Positions 1 to 7,832 are shown, counted from the stretch's first letter. The stretch is 24,602 nucleotides of DNA from Halobacteriales archaeon QS_5_70_15 (GCA_003022005.1 PXRQ01000056.1:1-24602); one strand, 5' to 3'. The notes: generated by a model not told the origin, from the letters alone. Program-made: numbers and translations.

Positions 1-777
1 CCCGAGGCGCTTGCCCCCCCCCTCCTCGACGAGCTCCTCGACGTCCGCGAGGGCGGCCTGGGTGCGGTTCTCGTAGCCCCCGGCCGCGAAGTCGACGTGG
101 AAGTAGTAATCACCCAGCCGCTCGCCGCTGGGCCGGGACTCCACGCGGGTGAGGTTGACGTCCCGGTCGGCGAACGGCTCCAGCAGCGCCAGCAGCAGGC
201 CGGGGTAGTTCGAGGCCGGGTAGACGACGATGCTGGACTTGGCGCCGGCGTCCGAGCGGTCCGTCGCCGGTCCCAGCGTGAAAAAGCGCGTGGCGTTGGA
301 GTCGCGGTCCTGGACGCCGTCGGCGAGCACCTCCACGCCGTCGCCGGTGGTGTCGGGGTGGGCGATGGCGGCGACCGAGGCGTCCTCGCGGGCGCGCTCG
401 GCGCCGGCGGCGGTGGAGGCGACGGCCTCCCGGTCGGCGTCGGGGTGGTGTTCGGCGAGGTAGTCCCGGCACTGTGCCAGCGCCTGGGGGTGGCTGGCGA
501 CGACGTCGAACTCCGCGCGCTGGCCCAGTAGGGCGTGTCGCACCGGCGTCACCACCTCCCGGACGACGGCGACGTCGTACGCCGCCAGCGCGTCCAGGGT
601 CTCGCCGACGCTGCCCTCGATGCTGTTCTCGACCGGGACGACCCCCCGGTCGTGGCTCCCCGTCGCAACCCTCTCGATGACGGCGGTCACCGAGTCCGCG
701 AACGCGACGTCGTCGGCGACCGCCCGCGCGGCCCGGTGGGAGTACGTCCCCGCGGGCCCCAGCGTGAGCGCGCTCAT
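1..777 (-). CDS. pheA: Prephenate dehydratase, first copy (3' end cut by window edge)
   Basis: Converts prephenate to phenylpyruvate, the committed step of phenylalanine synthesis. The ATG at 777 opens a frame that runs to base 1, giving 259 codons without a stop; the remaining C-terminus, probably about a dozen residues, lies outside. The N-terminal catalytic domain begins ALTLGPAGTYSH, and the family motif TRF is seen in SNATRF. The C-terminal ACT regulatory domain carries NLTRVESRPSGERLGDY, including the ESRP motif linked to phenylalanine binding. The protein matches the second copy at 12955-13761 almost without gaps, at roughly two-thirds identity by eye. Near the edge, a run of nine C on the plus strand (14-22) turns the paralogue's EGWV into EGGG, so the tail may contain base errors. 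The identification is secure; why two copies exist is not known. Confidence 0.93.
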   Translation of the reverse strand, partial: MSALTLGPAGTYSHRAARAVADDVAFADSVTAVIERVATGSHDRGVVPVENSIEGSVGETLDALAAYDVAVVREVVTPVRHALLGQRAEFDVVASHPQALAQCRDYLAEHHPDADREAVASTAAGAERAREDASVAAIAHPDTTGDGVEVLADGVQDRDSNATRFFTLGPATDRSDAGAKSSIVVYPASNYPGLLLALLEPFADRDVNLTRVESRPSGERLGDYYFHVDFAAGGYENRTQAALADVEELVEEGGGKRLG

Positions 778-800
778 GGCCCCTCGTTCCCCGGGCGCCC

Positions 801-810
801 GGAAAAGCGG
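801..810 (-). promoter_or_regulatory. TATA-like box of first pheA
   Basis: On the minus strand the sequence reads CCGCTTTTCC, 24-33 nt upstream of the ATG at 777. This spacing is typical of leaderless haloarchaeal transcripts. No Shine-Dalgarno sequence is evident before the ATG. Confidence 0.45.
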
Positions 811-986
811 TTCGCCCGCCCCGGTCGACGCACGAACGGCTCCGTGACTGCGGGGTCCTCGTTCACCGGGTCGCCCCTTACCGGGAGCACAGGAGTCCTT
901 GCGTGGCGGTGACCGGTGCCGGCCGACGGCCGCCCCCCCCCGGGCGGACCGACTGGGCGGGCAGACCGGCCGGTCGACCGCGGCCG

Positions 987-2416
987 CTACCGGTTCAGCG
1001 TGTGGACCGCCTTCCCGCGGGCGTTGGCCGCCGCCTCCATCACCGCCTCCGACAGCGTCGGGTGGGTGTGGACGGTCGCGGCGACGTCCTCCAGGGTCGC
1101 GCCCATCTCGATGGCCAGCCCCAGCTCCGCTATCAGTTCCGAAGCCTCGGGACCGACTATCTGGCCGCCCAGCACGAACCCGCTGTCGTCGTCGGCGACG
1201 ACCCGGACGAACCCCTCGTCGTGGTCGGCGGTCAGCGCCCGGCCGCTCGCCCGGAACGGGAACTCCCCGACGACCGGGTCGAAGCCGGCGTCGGCGGCCT
1301 CCTGCTCGGTCAGCCCGACGGTGCCGACCTCCGGGTCGGTGAACACCGCCGCCGGAATCGCCTGGTGGTCCAGCGCCGCGGGCTCGCCGGCGACCACCTC
1401 CGCGGCCACCTCGCCCTCCTTGCTGGCCTTATGGGCGAGCATCGGTTCGCCGGCGACGTCGCCCACCGCGAACACGTGCTCGACGTTCGTCCGGGCGCGG
1501 TCATCGGTCACGACGAACCCGTCGTCGTCGGTCTCGACGCCGGCGGCGTCCAGCCCCACCGTGTCGGTCACCGGCTCCCGGCCGACCGCGACCAGCACCT
1601 TCTCGGCTGACACCTCGGCGGGCTCGCCGCCGTCGGCCTCCGCGGTGGCGGGCTCGCCGGTCGGCTCCGTGCGGACGACGACCCCGTCGCCGTCCTCGTC
1701 CCAGCCGCCCGCGCTCTCGCCGAACCGGAACTCCACGCCCAGCTCCTCGGCGCGGTCCCGGACCGGCCGGACGAGGTCCCGCTCGTAGCCCGGCATCACG
1801 CCGTCCAGCGCCTCCACGACGGTGACGTCGGCGCCGGCCTTGGCGTACACCGTCGACAGCTCCATGCCGATGTAGCCGGCGCCGACGACGACCAACTCCT
1901 CGGGTACGGACTCCATCGCCAGCGCCTGCCGGGAGTCGAGCACCGGCTCGTCGTCGAACGCGAACCCGGGAATCTCGATGGGCCGCGAGCCCGTCGCGAC
2001 GATGGCGTGCTCAAACTCGATGGTCTCGGAGCCCTGACCGTCGCCGCTGTGGACCAGCCGCGCCGAGGTCTCGTCGACGAACTCCGCGCGGCCCTCCAGC
2101 AGGTTCACCCCGTTGGCCTTGCAGAGCTTCTCGACGCCGCCGGTGAGCTGGTCGACCACCTCGTCCTTCCAGGCCACCGTCTGGCTCATGTCCAGCGCCG
2201 GGTCGGCGTGGACGCCCATGTGCTCGGCGTTGGCGGCGTCGTCGGCTAGCCCCGTCGCACTCACCAGTGCCTTCGAGGGGATGCAGCCGTAGTTCAGGCA
2301 CGTGCCGCCCCCACGTCGAGGTCGAGCTGTCCGGCGCGGATGGCGGCCACGTACCCCCCCGGCCCGGCCCCGACGACGAGCAGGTCCGTCCCGGTCGAGA
2401 TGTCTCCGACGACCAT
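987..2416 (-). pseudogene. lpdA: Dihydrolipoyl dehydrogenase (E3), frameshifted near the N-terminus
   Basis: E3 is the flavoprotein that reoxidises the lipoyl arm of the 2-oxoacid dehydrogenase complex with NAD+. The expected start is the ATG at 2416 ([25 protein letters not shown]), which gives the FAD Rossmann motif GxGxxG. After GQLDLDV the frame breaks at about 2305-2312. The other frame then carries [13 protein letters not shown], the redox-active C-x4-C, and continues intact to the TAG at 987-989. It includes the NAD site VVVGAGYIGMELS and the C-terminal HTHPTLSE with the His-Glu pair. Relatives have about eight residues (TLVEKDAY-like, including the adenosine-binding Glu) between DV and GGTC. 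Here only two bases remain, so about 22 bp appear to be missing. A longer frame that continues upstream to 2492 has no family similarity before GTCLNYGC. The gene either encodes an inactive E3 or contains a sequence error. Confidence 0.85.
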
Positions 2417-2439
2417 ACCACGGAGGAGGGCGTCGGCCC

Positions 2440-2450
2440 ACAAAAAGGGA
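2440..2450 (-). promoter_or_regulatory. TATA-like box of lpdA
   Basis: The minus strand reads CCCTTTTTGTG, 24-34 nt upstream of the ATG at 2416. This suggests lpdA can be transcribed separately from pdhABC with little or no leader. Confidence 0.45.
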
Positions 2451-2519
2451 AAGGAAGTCCTCACGCGGCCCCGTCGCCGCTCCGGACGGCACGTCGCGCT
2501 CGCCGCGCCGGCAGGGCCG

Positions 2520-2864
2520 CTAGCTCAGCAGCGCCCCGCCGTCGACGGGCACGACGCTGCCGGTCATGTACGCGGCGCCCGCCCCACAGCAGAACTCGAC
2601 GACGCGGGCCACCTCGTCGGGGTCGCCCAGCCGGCCCAGCGGGAGGTCCTCGCGGAACGCCTCGATGCCGTCCTCGGTCCACAGCCCCGACTCGGTCGTC
2701 AGCGGCGTGTCGACGAGCCCGGGGACGACGCAGTTCACCCGGACGTCGGGCGCGAGCTGTTTGGCCAGCCCCTTGGTCAGCCCGAGCACGCCCGCCTTCG
2801 CCGCCGAGTAGTGGACCCCGCCGCTGGCCGCGCCGGTCACCAGTGCCGCGTCGGTGTCGCCCAT
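2520..2864 (-). pseudogene. Short-chain dehydrogenase/reductase with internal deletion (114 aa)
   Basis: The ATG at 2864 begins MGDTDAALVTGAASG, the start of the SDR nucleotide-binding motif TGxxxGxG. It is followed immediately by GGVHYSAAKAGVLGLTKGLA, which holds the catalytic YxxxK. The rest is a normal SDR C-terminus ([46 protein letters not shown]) ending at TAG 2520-2522. SDRs are normally about 250 residues. Some 130 residues are absent between the glycine motif and the active-site Tyr, including the NAG motif and the catalytic Ser strand, and the reading frame is preserved. A working enzyme is very unlikely. The gene sits between pdhC and lpdA; its original substrate cannot be told. 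Confidence 0.8.
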
Positions 2865-2886
2865 GGTCGGGCGTCGCCCGCGGCCC

Positions 2887-2898
2887 GCAAAAAGGGTC
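2887..2898 (-). promoter_or_regulatory. TATA-like/T-rich element between pdhC and the SDR gene
   Basis: The minus strand reads CGACCCTTTTTGC in the 50-bp gap after the pdhC stop, 23-34 nt before the SDR ATG at 2864. It may be the SDR promoter. The T5 run could also help terminate pdhC transcripts. Confidence 0.35.
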
Positions 2899-2914
2899 GC
2901 CCGGTCCGTGCCCG

Positions 2915-4549
2915 TTACTCCAGCAACAGCAGCTCGGGGTGCTCCAGGTACTCGATGAGGGTGTTGGCGAACCGCGCGGCGTCGGCGCCGTCGACCACGC
3001 GGTGATCGATGGAGAGCGAGAGCGGCAGCGTGTGCCGAGCGACCACCTCGCCGTCTTCGACCACGGGCCGCTGCTCGAGCGCCCCGAGCCCGAGGATCGC
3101 GGTCTCGGGGTAGTTGATGATCGGCGTGGCGTACTCCCCGCCGATGGCCCCGAAGTTGGTGATCGTGAATGTCCCGCCCTGCATCTCCTCGCGCTCGATA
3201 GAGCGGTCGCGGGCCTTCCCCGCCAGTTCGTTCACCTCCGCGCCGATGGCGAGCATGTCCTTCTCCCCCGCGTTCGCCACGACGGGAACCATCAGCCCGG
3301 CGTCGGTGGCGACGGCGACGCCGATGTTGTAGTAGCGCTTGACGAGGATCTCCTCGTTCTCCTCGTCGAGCTGGGAGTTGAGGATCGGGTGCTGGCGGAG
3401 CGCCGCCACGGCCGCCTTGATCACGAACGGCAAGTACGTCAGCCGCGCCCCGCGCTCCTCCGCCCGGGGCTTCAGCCGCTCGCGGATCGCGACGAGGTCG
3501 TCGACCACCGCCCGGTCGTGGTGACTGACGTGCGGGGCGGTGTACTTCGAGCGCTCCATCGCCTGCCCGATGGTCCGCCGGATGCCGCGGTAGGGCCGGC
3601 GCTCGACCTCGCCCTCGGCGGTCGTCCCCGTTTCGGGGGCCGCCGCGCCGTCGCCCCCCGCTTCGGCGGTTCCGGCTCCGGCCTCGGCCGAGACCGCCTC
3701 GACGTCCGCTTCCTGTGCCGCCCGCTGTGCCTCGGCGTACTCGGTCACCTGCTCGGGCGCCACGAACGGCTCCCCGTCGTGGGTCTCGTCGGTGGGAACG
3801 TCGTCGAGGTCGACCCCCTCCTCCTCGGCGAGCCGCCGGGTCGCGGGCGCCGCGAGGGTCCGGTCGCGGCCGGCCGGCTCCGGCCCGGCCGTGACGCCGT
3901 CGCCGGACGTCGCCGTCCGTCGGGCCGCCGCGGGCTCGCCCTCCGTCTCGTCGACGCGCCTGACCGCCGACCGGGTTCCGGACTCCGGTTCCGCCGGTTC
4001 GGGTCCCGCTCCCGGTTCCTCCCCGGCCTCGGCGGCCGCGCGCACGTCGGACTCCGTGACCCGTCCGCCCGGGCCCGACCCCTCGACCGCCGAGATGTCG
4101 ACGCCGAGCTCGCGGGCCAGCCGCCGGGCGGAGGGCGCCGCGAACGTCCGGCCGCCGCGCGAGGCCGGTTCGGGCTCCGCCTCCGTCCCCCCCTCGTCGG
4201 CGGGGGTGACGGCGGGCTCCGACTCCCCCTCGGACGCCCCCTCCATGTCGGCCTCCCTGGCGGCCGGTTCCTCGACCGGCTCCGCGGGTTCGGTCGGTTC
4301 GGCCGGTTCGCCCTCCACGTCGAACGTGATGATGACCTCGCCGACCGGGACCATCTCGCCCTCCTCGGCGCGGATCTCCCGCACCGTGCCGTTCACCGGC
4401 GAGGGGACCTCCACGACGGCCTTGTCCGTCTCGACCTCGGCGACGGGCTGGTCCTCGGTGACCGTGTCGCCGACCTCGACGAGCCAGCTGACGATCTCCG
4501 CCTCGGTCAGCCCCTCGCCCACGTCGGGGAGCTTGAACTCGCGGACCAT
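2915..4549 (-). CDS. pdhC: Dihydrolipoamide acyltransferase, E2 of the 2-oxoacid dehydrogenase complex
   Basis: This is the core of the complex; it moves the acyl group from the lipoyl arm to CoA. It has 544 aa. The N-terminal lipoyl domain spans about residues 1-80, with the lipoylated lysine in VETDKAVVEV (K43). An acidic, Pro/Ala-rich linker leads to a peripheral-subunit-binding domain at about 136-175 (FAAPSARRLARELGVDISA). A second, more diverged copy lies at about 231-265 (LAAPATRRLAEEEGVDLDD). The catalytic domain runs from about 318 to the end and contains the active-site motif SIDHRVVDG, with His near 516. Start is the ATG at 4549, three bases after the pdhB stop; stop is TAA at 2915-2917. 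LipA, encoded upstream, would supply the lipoyl group. Whether the substrate is pyruvate or a branched-chain 2-oxoacid cannot be decided from sequence alone. Confidence 0.95.
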   Translation of the reverse strand: MVREFKLPDVGEGLTEAEIVSWLVEVGDTVTEDQPVAEVETDKAVVEVPSPVNGTVREIRAEEGEMVPVGEVIITFDVEGEPAEPTEPAEPVEEPAAREADMEGASEGESEPAVTPADEGGTEAEPEPASRGGRTFAAPSARRLARELGVDISAVEGSGPGGRVTESDVRAAAEAGEEPGAGPEPAEPESGTRSAVRRVDETEGEPAAARRTATSGDGVTAGPEPAGRDRTLAAPATRRLAEEEGVDLDDVPTDETHDGEPFVAPEQVTEYAEAQRAAQEADVEAVSAEAGAGTAEAGGDGAAAPETGTTAEGEVERRPYRGIRRTIGQAMERSKYTAPHVSHHDRAVVDDLVAIRERLKPRAEERGARLTYLPFVIKAAVAALRQHPILNSQLDEENEEILVKRYYNIGVAVATDAGLMVPVVANAGEKDMLAIGAEVNELAGKARDRSIEREEMQGGTFTITNFGAIGGEYATPIINYPETAILGLGALEQRPVVEDGEVVARHTLPLSLSIDHRVVDGADAARFANTLIEYLEHPELLLLE

Positions 4550-4552
4550 GGC

Positions 4553-5551
4553 TCAAAACTCGTGGGCCCGCCGGATGCCGTCCTCGATGCGGGCCGGTTC
4601 GGGCAGGTAGTAGTCCTCCAGGGCGTACAGCGGGAACGGGGTGTCGAACCCCGTCACGCGTTCGATCGGCGCCTCCTGGTAGAGCAGCGCCTCCTCCTGG
4701 ATCGTCGCGGTGATCTCGCCGGCCAGTCCGCCGGTCTTGGGCGCCTCGTGGACCACGCAGGCCCGGCCCGTCCGCTTGAACGACTCGACGATGGCCTCCT
4801 CGTCCAGCGGCGAGAGCGTCCGGAGGTCGACGACGTCACACTCGATACCCTCCTCGGCGAGGTTCTCCGCCGCCTCCACCGTGGGCCGGGTCATCGCCCC
4901 CCAGGTGAACACCGAGACGTCCCCACCCTCGCGGCGGCGGGCGGCCTCCCCGAGCGGCACCCTGTACGTCTCGTCGGGGACCTCCTCGCGGAACGCCCGG
5001 TAGATGAGCTTCGGTTCCAGGAATATCACGGGGTCCGGGTCCCGGATCGCGGAGGCGAGCAGCCCCTTCGTGTCGTGTGGCGTGCTCGGGATGACCACCT
5101 TCAGCCCCGGCTCGTGGACGAAGAACGCCTCCTTGGACTCGCTGTGGTGTTCGGGCGCGCGGATGCCGCCGCCGTAGGGCGCCCGGACGACCAGCGGGCA
5201 GGTGAACCGCCCGCGCGAGCGGGTCCGCAGGCGGGCGGCGTGGGAGACGATCTGGTCGAACGCGGGGTAGATGAACCCCATGAACTGGATCTCCGGGACC
5301 GGGCGGAGCCCGTAGGCCGCCATCCCGATGCTCGTCCCGACGATGCCCGACTCCGCGAGCGGCGTGTCGATCACCCGGTCCTCGCCGAACTCCTCGTAGA
5401 GCCCCTGCGTGGCCCGGAAGACGCCGCCGTTCCTCCCGACGTCCTCGCCGAGGACGATCACGTCCTCGTCGCGCTCCATCTCGCCGTGCAGGCCGTCGCG
5501 GACCGCCTGCACGAGGGTGAGGTTCTCGGTCTGCTGTTCCTGCGTGCTCAT
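4553..5551 (-). CDS. pdhB: 2-oxoacid (pyruvate) dehydrogenase E1 component, beta subunit
   Basis: This is the beta half of the thiamine-diphosphate-dependent decarboxylase E1. It has 332 aa, from MSTQEQQTENLTLVQAVRDG to GIRRAHEF. Family hallmarks are VIVLGEDVGRNGGVFRAT near the N-terminus, RVIDTPLAESGIVGTSIGMA (which contributes the catalytic Glu to TPP activation), MGFIYPAFDQIVSHAARLR and RAPYGGGIRAPEHHSES. Its ATG at 5551-5549 overlaps the pdhA stop in an ATGA arrangement. pdhC starts three bases after its own stop, so the three subunits should be co-transcribed and translationally coupled. No defect was seen. Pyruvate is the likely substrate because the cluster includes LipA and has the usual PDH order, but branched-chain specificity is possible. 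Confidence 0.95.
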   Translation of the reverse strand: MSTQEQQTENLTLVQAVRDGLHGEMERDEDVIVLGEDVGRNGGVFRATQGLYEEFGEDRVIDTPLAESGIVGTSIGMAAYGLRPVPEIQFMGFIYPAFDQIVSHAARLRTRSRGRFTCPLVVRAPYGGGIRAPEHHSESKEAFFVHEPGLKVVIPSTPHDTKGLLASAIRDPDPVIFLEPKLIYRAFREEVPDETYRVPLGEAARRREGGDVSVFTWGAMTRPTVEAAENLAEEGIECDVVDLRTLSPLDEEAIVESFKRTGRACVVHEAPKTGGLAGEITATIQEEALLYQEAPIERVTGFDTPFPLYALEDYYLPEPARIEDGIRRAHEF

Positions 5552-6540
5552 TCCAGTAGTTCCCCGTCGCCGTGGCGTTCGCGTAGCTGTTCCAGTTCCC
5601 GCGCCTGCTCGCGGAGCCGCTCCGGCATGACCACGTGGACGTGCTCGAAGATGGCCGGGGGCTCGGGCCGCTCGTACCCTTCGGCGGTCTCGATCGCGCC
5701 CGCGACCTCCTCCTGGATCCCGGTCCCGATCGCGTCGATGCGCTCGTCGTCGAGGATCCCCTGCTCGTAGAGGTACGACTCGAGCCGCGGGATGGGGTCC
5801 TTTCGCTTCCACTCCTCGACCTCCTCGTCCTCGCGGTAGACCGAGGGGTCGTCCGCGGTGGTGTGGGCACCGAAGCGGTACTGGACCGCCTCGATCAGCG
5901 TCGGCCGCAGGTCGTCCTCGTCGGGTTCTTTGGCCTTCTCGACGGCCTCGCGGGTCACCTTGTAGACCGCCAGCGGGTCCATCCCGTCGACCTGTATGCC
6001 CTCGAACCCGTACGCGACGGCCTTCTGGGCGAGGGTTGCCGCCGCCGTCTGTCGCTCCCGGGGGACGGAGATGGCCCACTGGTTGTTGTTGCAGAAGAAC
6101 ACCGCGGGCACGTCGAACACGCCCGCGAAGTTCAGCCCCTCGTGGAAGTCCCCCTCGGAGGTGGCGCCGTCGCCGAAGTAACAGAGGAACGCCTCGTCGT
6201 TCCCCTTCAGCTTCGAGGCCCACGCCAGCCCCGTCGCGTGGAGCACCTGCGTCGCGATGGGCACCGCCACGGGGAAGATGTCGAGCCCGCGGGTCTCGTT
6301 GCCCCGCTCGTCGCCCATCCAGTAGCGCAGGGTCTGCTCGAGCCGGATCCCGCGGACGTAGCTCGCGCCGTGCTCGCGGTAGGAGGGGACGAGCCAGTCC
6401 TCGTCGTCGAGGGCCATCGCGGAGCCGATCTGGGCGCCCTCCTGTCCCGACAGCGGGGGGTAGGTCCCCATCCGCCCCTGGCGCTGGAGGCTCACCGCCC
6501 GCTGGTCGAAGTGGCGGGCGAGCCGCATGTCACGGTACAT
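5548..6540 (-). CDS. pdhA: 2-oxoacid (pyruvate) dehydrogenase E1 component, alpha subunit (5' end frameshifted)
   Basis: This is the TPP-binding half of E1. The frame from the ATG at 6540 (MYRDMRLARHFDQRAV) gives 330 aa. It includes the TPP motif from GDGATSEGDFHEG to FCNNNQWA, and the region VQYRFGAHTTADDPSVYR that corresponds to the E1 phosphorylation loop. The stop TGA overlaps pdhB's ATG. The family normally has about 40 further N-terminal residues. These are present upstream from an ATG at 6656 (MSTLQRDPDDQVRVLDEDGR ... DDEELVG) but in another frame. The two frames are separated by a tandem duplication of the five bases GTCGG (minus strand, about 6541-6551). Removing one copy reads DEELVGMYRDMRL without interruption. 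Translation from 6540 would keep the catalytic domain but lose the N-terminal arm. The cause may be a real frameshift or a sequencing error. Confidence 0.9.
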   Translation of the reverse strand: MYRDMRLARHFDQRAVSLQRQGRMGTYPPLSGQEGAQIGSAMALDDEDWLVPSYREHGASYVRGIRLEQTLRYWMGDERGNETRGLDIFPVAVPIATQVLHATGLAWASKLKGNDEAFLCYFGDGATSEGDFHEGLNFAGVFDVPAVFFCNNNQWAISVPRERQTAAATLAQKAVAYGFEGIQVDGMDPLAVYKVTREAVEKAKEPDEDDLRPTLIEAVQYRFGAHTTADDPSVYREDEEVEEWKRKDPIPRLESYLYEQGILDDERIDAIGTGIQEEVAGAIETAEGYERPEPPAIFEHVHVVMPERLREQARELEQLRERHGDGELLE

Positions 6541-6656
6541 CCCGACCCGACCAGCTCCTCGTCGTCCAGGTCCGGGACGGTCGCGTCGTCGAGGACCCGA
6601 CCGTCCTCGTCGAGGACCCGCACCTGGTCGTCGGGGTCCCGCTGGAGCGTGCTCAT
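6541..6656 (-). other. pdhA: Out-of-frame 5' part of pdhA with its original start and ribosome binding site
   Basis: The ATG at 6656 is directly preceded on the minus strand by ACGGAGGGAGGT, a strong Shine-Dalgarno match. It opens about 36 codons typical of the E1-alpha N-terminus before the five-base duplication throws the frame off. The clear ribosome binding site, a feature most genes here lack, marks this as the original start of the pdhABC operon. Confidence 0.75.
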
Positions 6657-6680
6657 ACCTCCCTCCGTAGCATGGTCGGA

Positions 6681-6701
6681 AATGTCCGCCCTGGCGGCAT
6701 T
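6681..6701 (-). promoter_or_regulatory. Candidate operator: inverted repeat at the predicted pdhABC transcription start
   Basis: The plus strand reads AATG-T-CCGCC-CT-GGCGG-CATT, an imperfect palindrome with nine paired positions and one bulged T. It lies about 11-38 nt downstream of the TATA-like element at 6711-6719 (minus direction), so it overlaps the expected transcription start. A regulator bound here would block initiation. No regulator gene is adjacent, so the partner is unknown. Confidence 0.4.
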
Positions 6702-6708
6702 AGTGTTT

Positions 6709-6720
6709 CCGTAAAAATTG
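6709..6720 (-). promoter_or_regulatory. TATA-like box of the pdhABC operon
   Basis: The minus strand reads CAATTTTTACGG, an AT-rich box in otherwise GC-rich DNA. It lies 53-64 nt upstream of the ATG at 6656. The implied start near 6685 leaves a leader of about 30 nt carrying the Shine-Dalgarno sequence. Confidence 0.5.
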
Positions 6721-6887
6721 CCCCGTTCGCCGAACCGGGCCCCGGTCCCGGCCGTGGAACACCTTCGTCCCTGCCGGATACCCGAGTCCCCGCGGCTATC
6801 GGGTCGCTGCTCGGCTGTTCCGGGAGCCGACTCGCTTCCCTCGCTGCGCCTCGCTGCCCGCGCACCGCGCTCGTGCGGCCCGCCTCG

Positions 6888-7832
6888 CTAGTCGGAGGCC
6901 TCGCTCGCTACGCTCGCTGCGGCCTCCCGTGCCTCCTCGACGGATTTTCCCTCCCGAAGCAGCGCCTCGACGAAGAACTCGCCGGCCTTGAACGAGGACC
7001 TGACCATCGGCCCCGACGCACAGTAGAGGAAGCCGAACTCCGCCTCGGCGACCCGCTCCCAGGTGTCGAACTTGTCGGGGTGGACGTACTCGAACACCTC
7101 GAGGTGCGACCGGGAGGGCTGCAGGTACTGGCCGAACGTGACGATGTCGGTCCCGACCTGCCGCAGGTCCGAGAGCGTCCGGTAGACCTCGTGGTCGTAC
7201 TCGCCGACGCCGAGCATCAGGGAGGTCTTCACCTTCGCGTCGCTCCCCTCGGCGTACTGCTCCAGCACCGAGAGCGACTGCTCGTAGCCCGCTCGCCTGT
7301 CCCGGACCGGCCACTGGAGCCGCTCGACCGTCTCGACGTTGTGCGCGAGGACGTCCGCGCCCGCATCGCAGAGCTTCCCGACGAGGTCGGGCTCGCCCTG
7401 GAAGTCCGGCGTGAGCGCCTCGACGAGGATCGACGGGTCGCGGCGCTTTATCTCCCGGATGGTTTCGGCGAAGTGGCCCGCGCCCTGGTCGGGCAGGTCG
7501 TCCCGGTCGACGCTCGTCAGGACGACGTAGTCGAGGCCGATCTCGGCGACGGCGTCCGCGACGGTCGCGGGCTCCTCGGGGTCCGGCGGCTCCATGCCGC
7601 CCGTCTCGACGTCACAGAAGTTACACCCCCGCGAGCAGCGGTCCCCGAGCAGCATGAACGTCGCCGTTCCGGGGCCGTTGCGCCCGGACCAGCAGTCCCC
7701 GAGGTTCGGACACGAGGCCTCCTCGCAGACCGTGTGGAGGTCGTGGTCGCGGAGCGTCCGCTTGATCTCGGTGAACCGCTCGCCCGAAGGGGGGCGCATC
7801 TTCAGCCAGTCCGGCTTTCGGACCCCACTCAT
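6888..7832 (-). CDS. lipA: Lipoyl synthase
   Basis: A radical-SAM enzyme that inserts two sulfur atoms into a protein-bound octanoyl group to make lipoate. It has 314 aa starting at the ATG at 7832 (MSGVRKPDWLKMRPPSGERF). The auxiliary cluster motif is CEEASCPNLGDC (C36, C41, C47), and the radical-SAM motif is CSRGCNFC (C66, C70, C73). The C-terminal Ser ligand of the auxiliary cluster is in VRSSFKAGEFF, at about residues 278-280. All expected iron-sulfur ligands are therefore present. An in-frame upstream start (to 7898) adds residues unlike the family and was not used. The gene lies 231 bp upstream of pdhA on the same strand and serves the E2 lipoyl domain. The 3' end contains repeated CGCTCG-type triplets encoding an Ala/Glu-rich tail, a common low-complexity end. 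Confidence 0.97.
   Translation of the reverse strand: MSGVRKPDWLKMRPPSGERFTEIKRTLRDHDLHTVCEEASCPNLGDCWSGRNGPGTATFMLLGDRCSRGCNFCDVETGGMEPPDPEEPATVADAVAEIGLDYVVLTSVDRDDLPDQGAGHFAETIREIKRRDPSILVEALTPDFQGEPDLVGKLCDAGADVLAHNVETVERLQWPVRDRRAGYEQSLSVLEQYAEGSDAKVKTSLMLGVGEYDHEVYRTLSDLRQVGTDIVTFGQYLQPSRSHLEVFEYVHPDKFDTWERVAEAEFGFLYCASGPMVRSSFKAGEFFVEALLREGKSVEEAREAAASVASEASD

Noticed and set aside
2313..2492. N-terminal extension giving a 501-residue LpdA from 2492
   Set aside because: The extension has shadow-like Arg-rich composition, while the other frame there encodes the FAD motif [12 protein letters not shown] from a well-placed ATG at 2416.
2267..5770. Very long plus-strand open frame of 1167 codons
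   Set aside because: It lies antisense to pdhC, pdhB and lpdA, is rich in Arg/Pro/Gly and has no family motifs; it is a GC-driven shadow.
6740..6887. CGCTCGCTGCG-type repeats near the lipA stop as a mobile element or CRISPR-like array
   Set aside because: Short irregular GC repeats without fixed unit length or spacers; such tracts are common at haloarchaeal gene ends.
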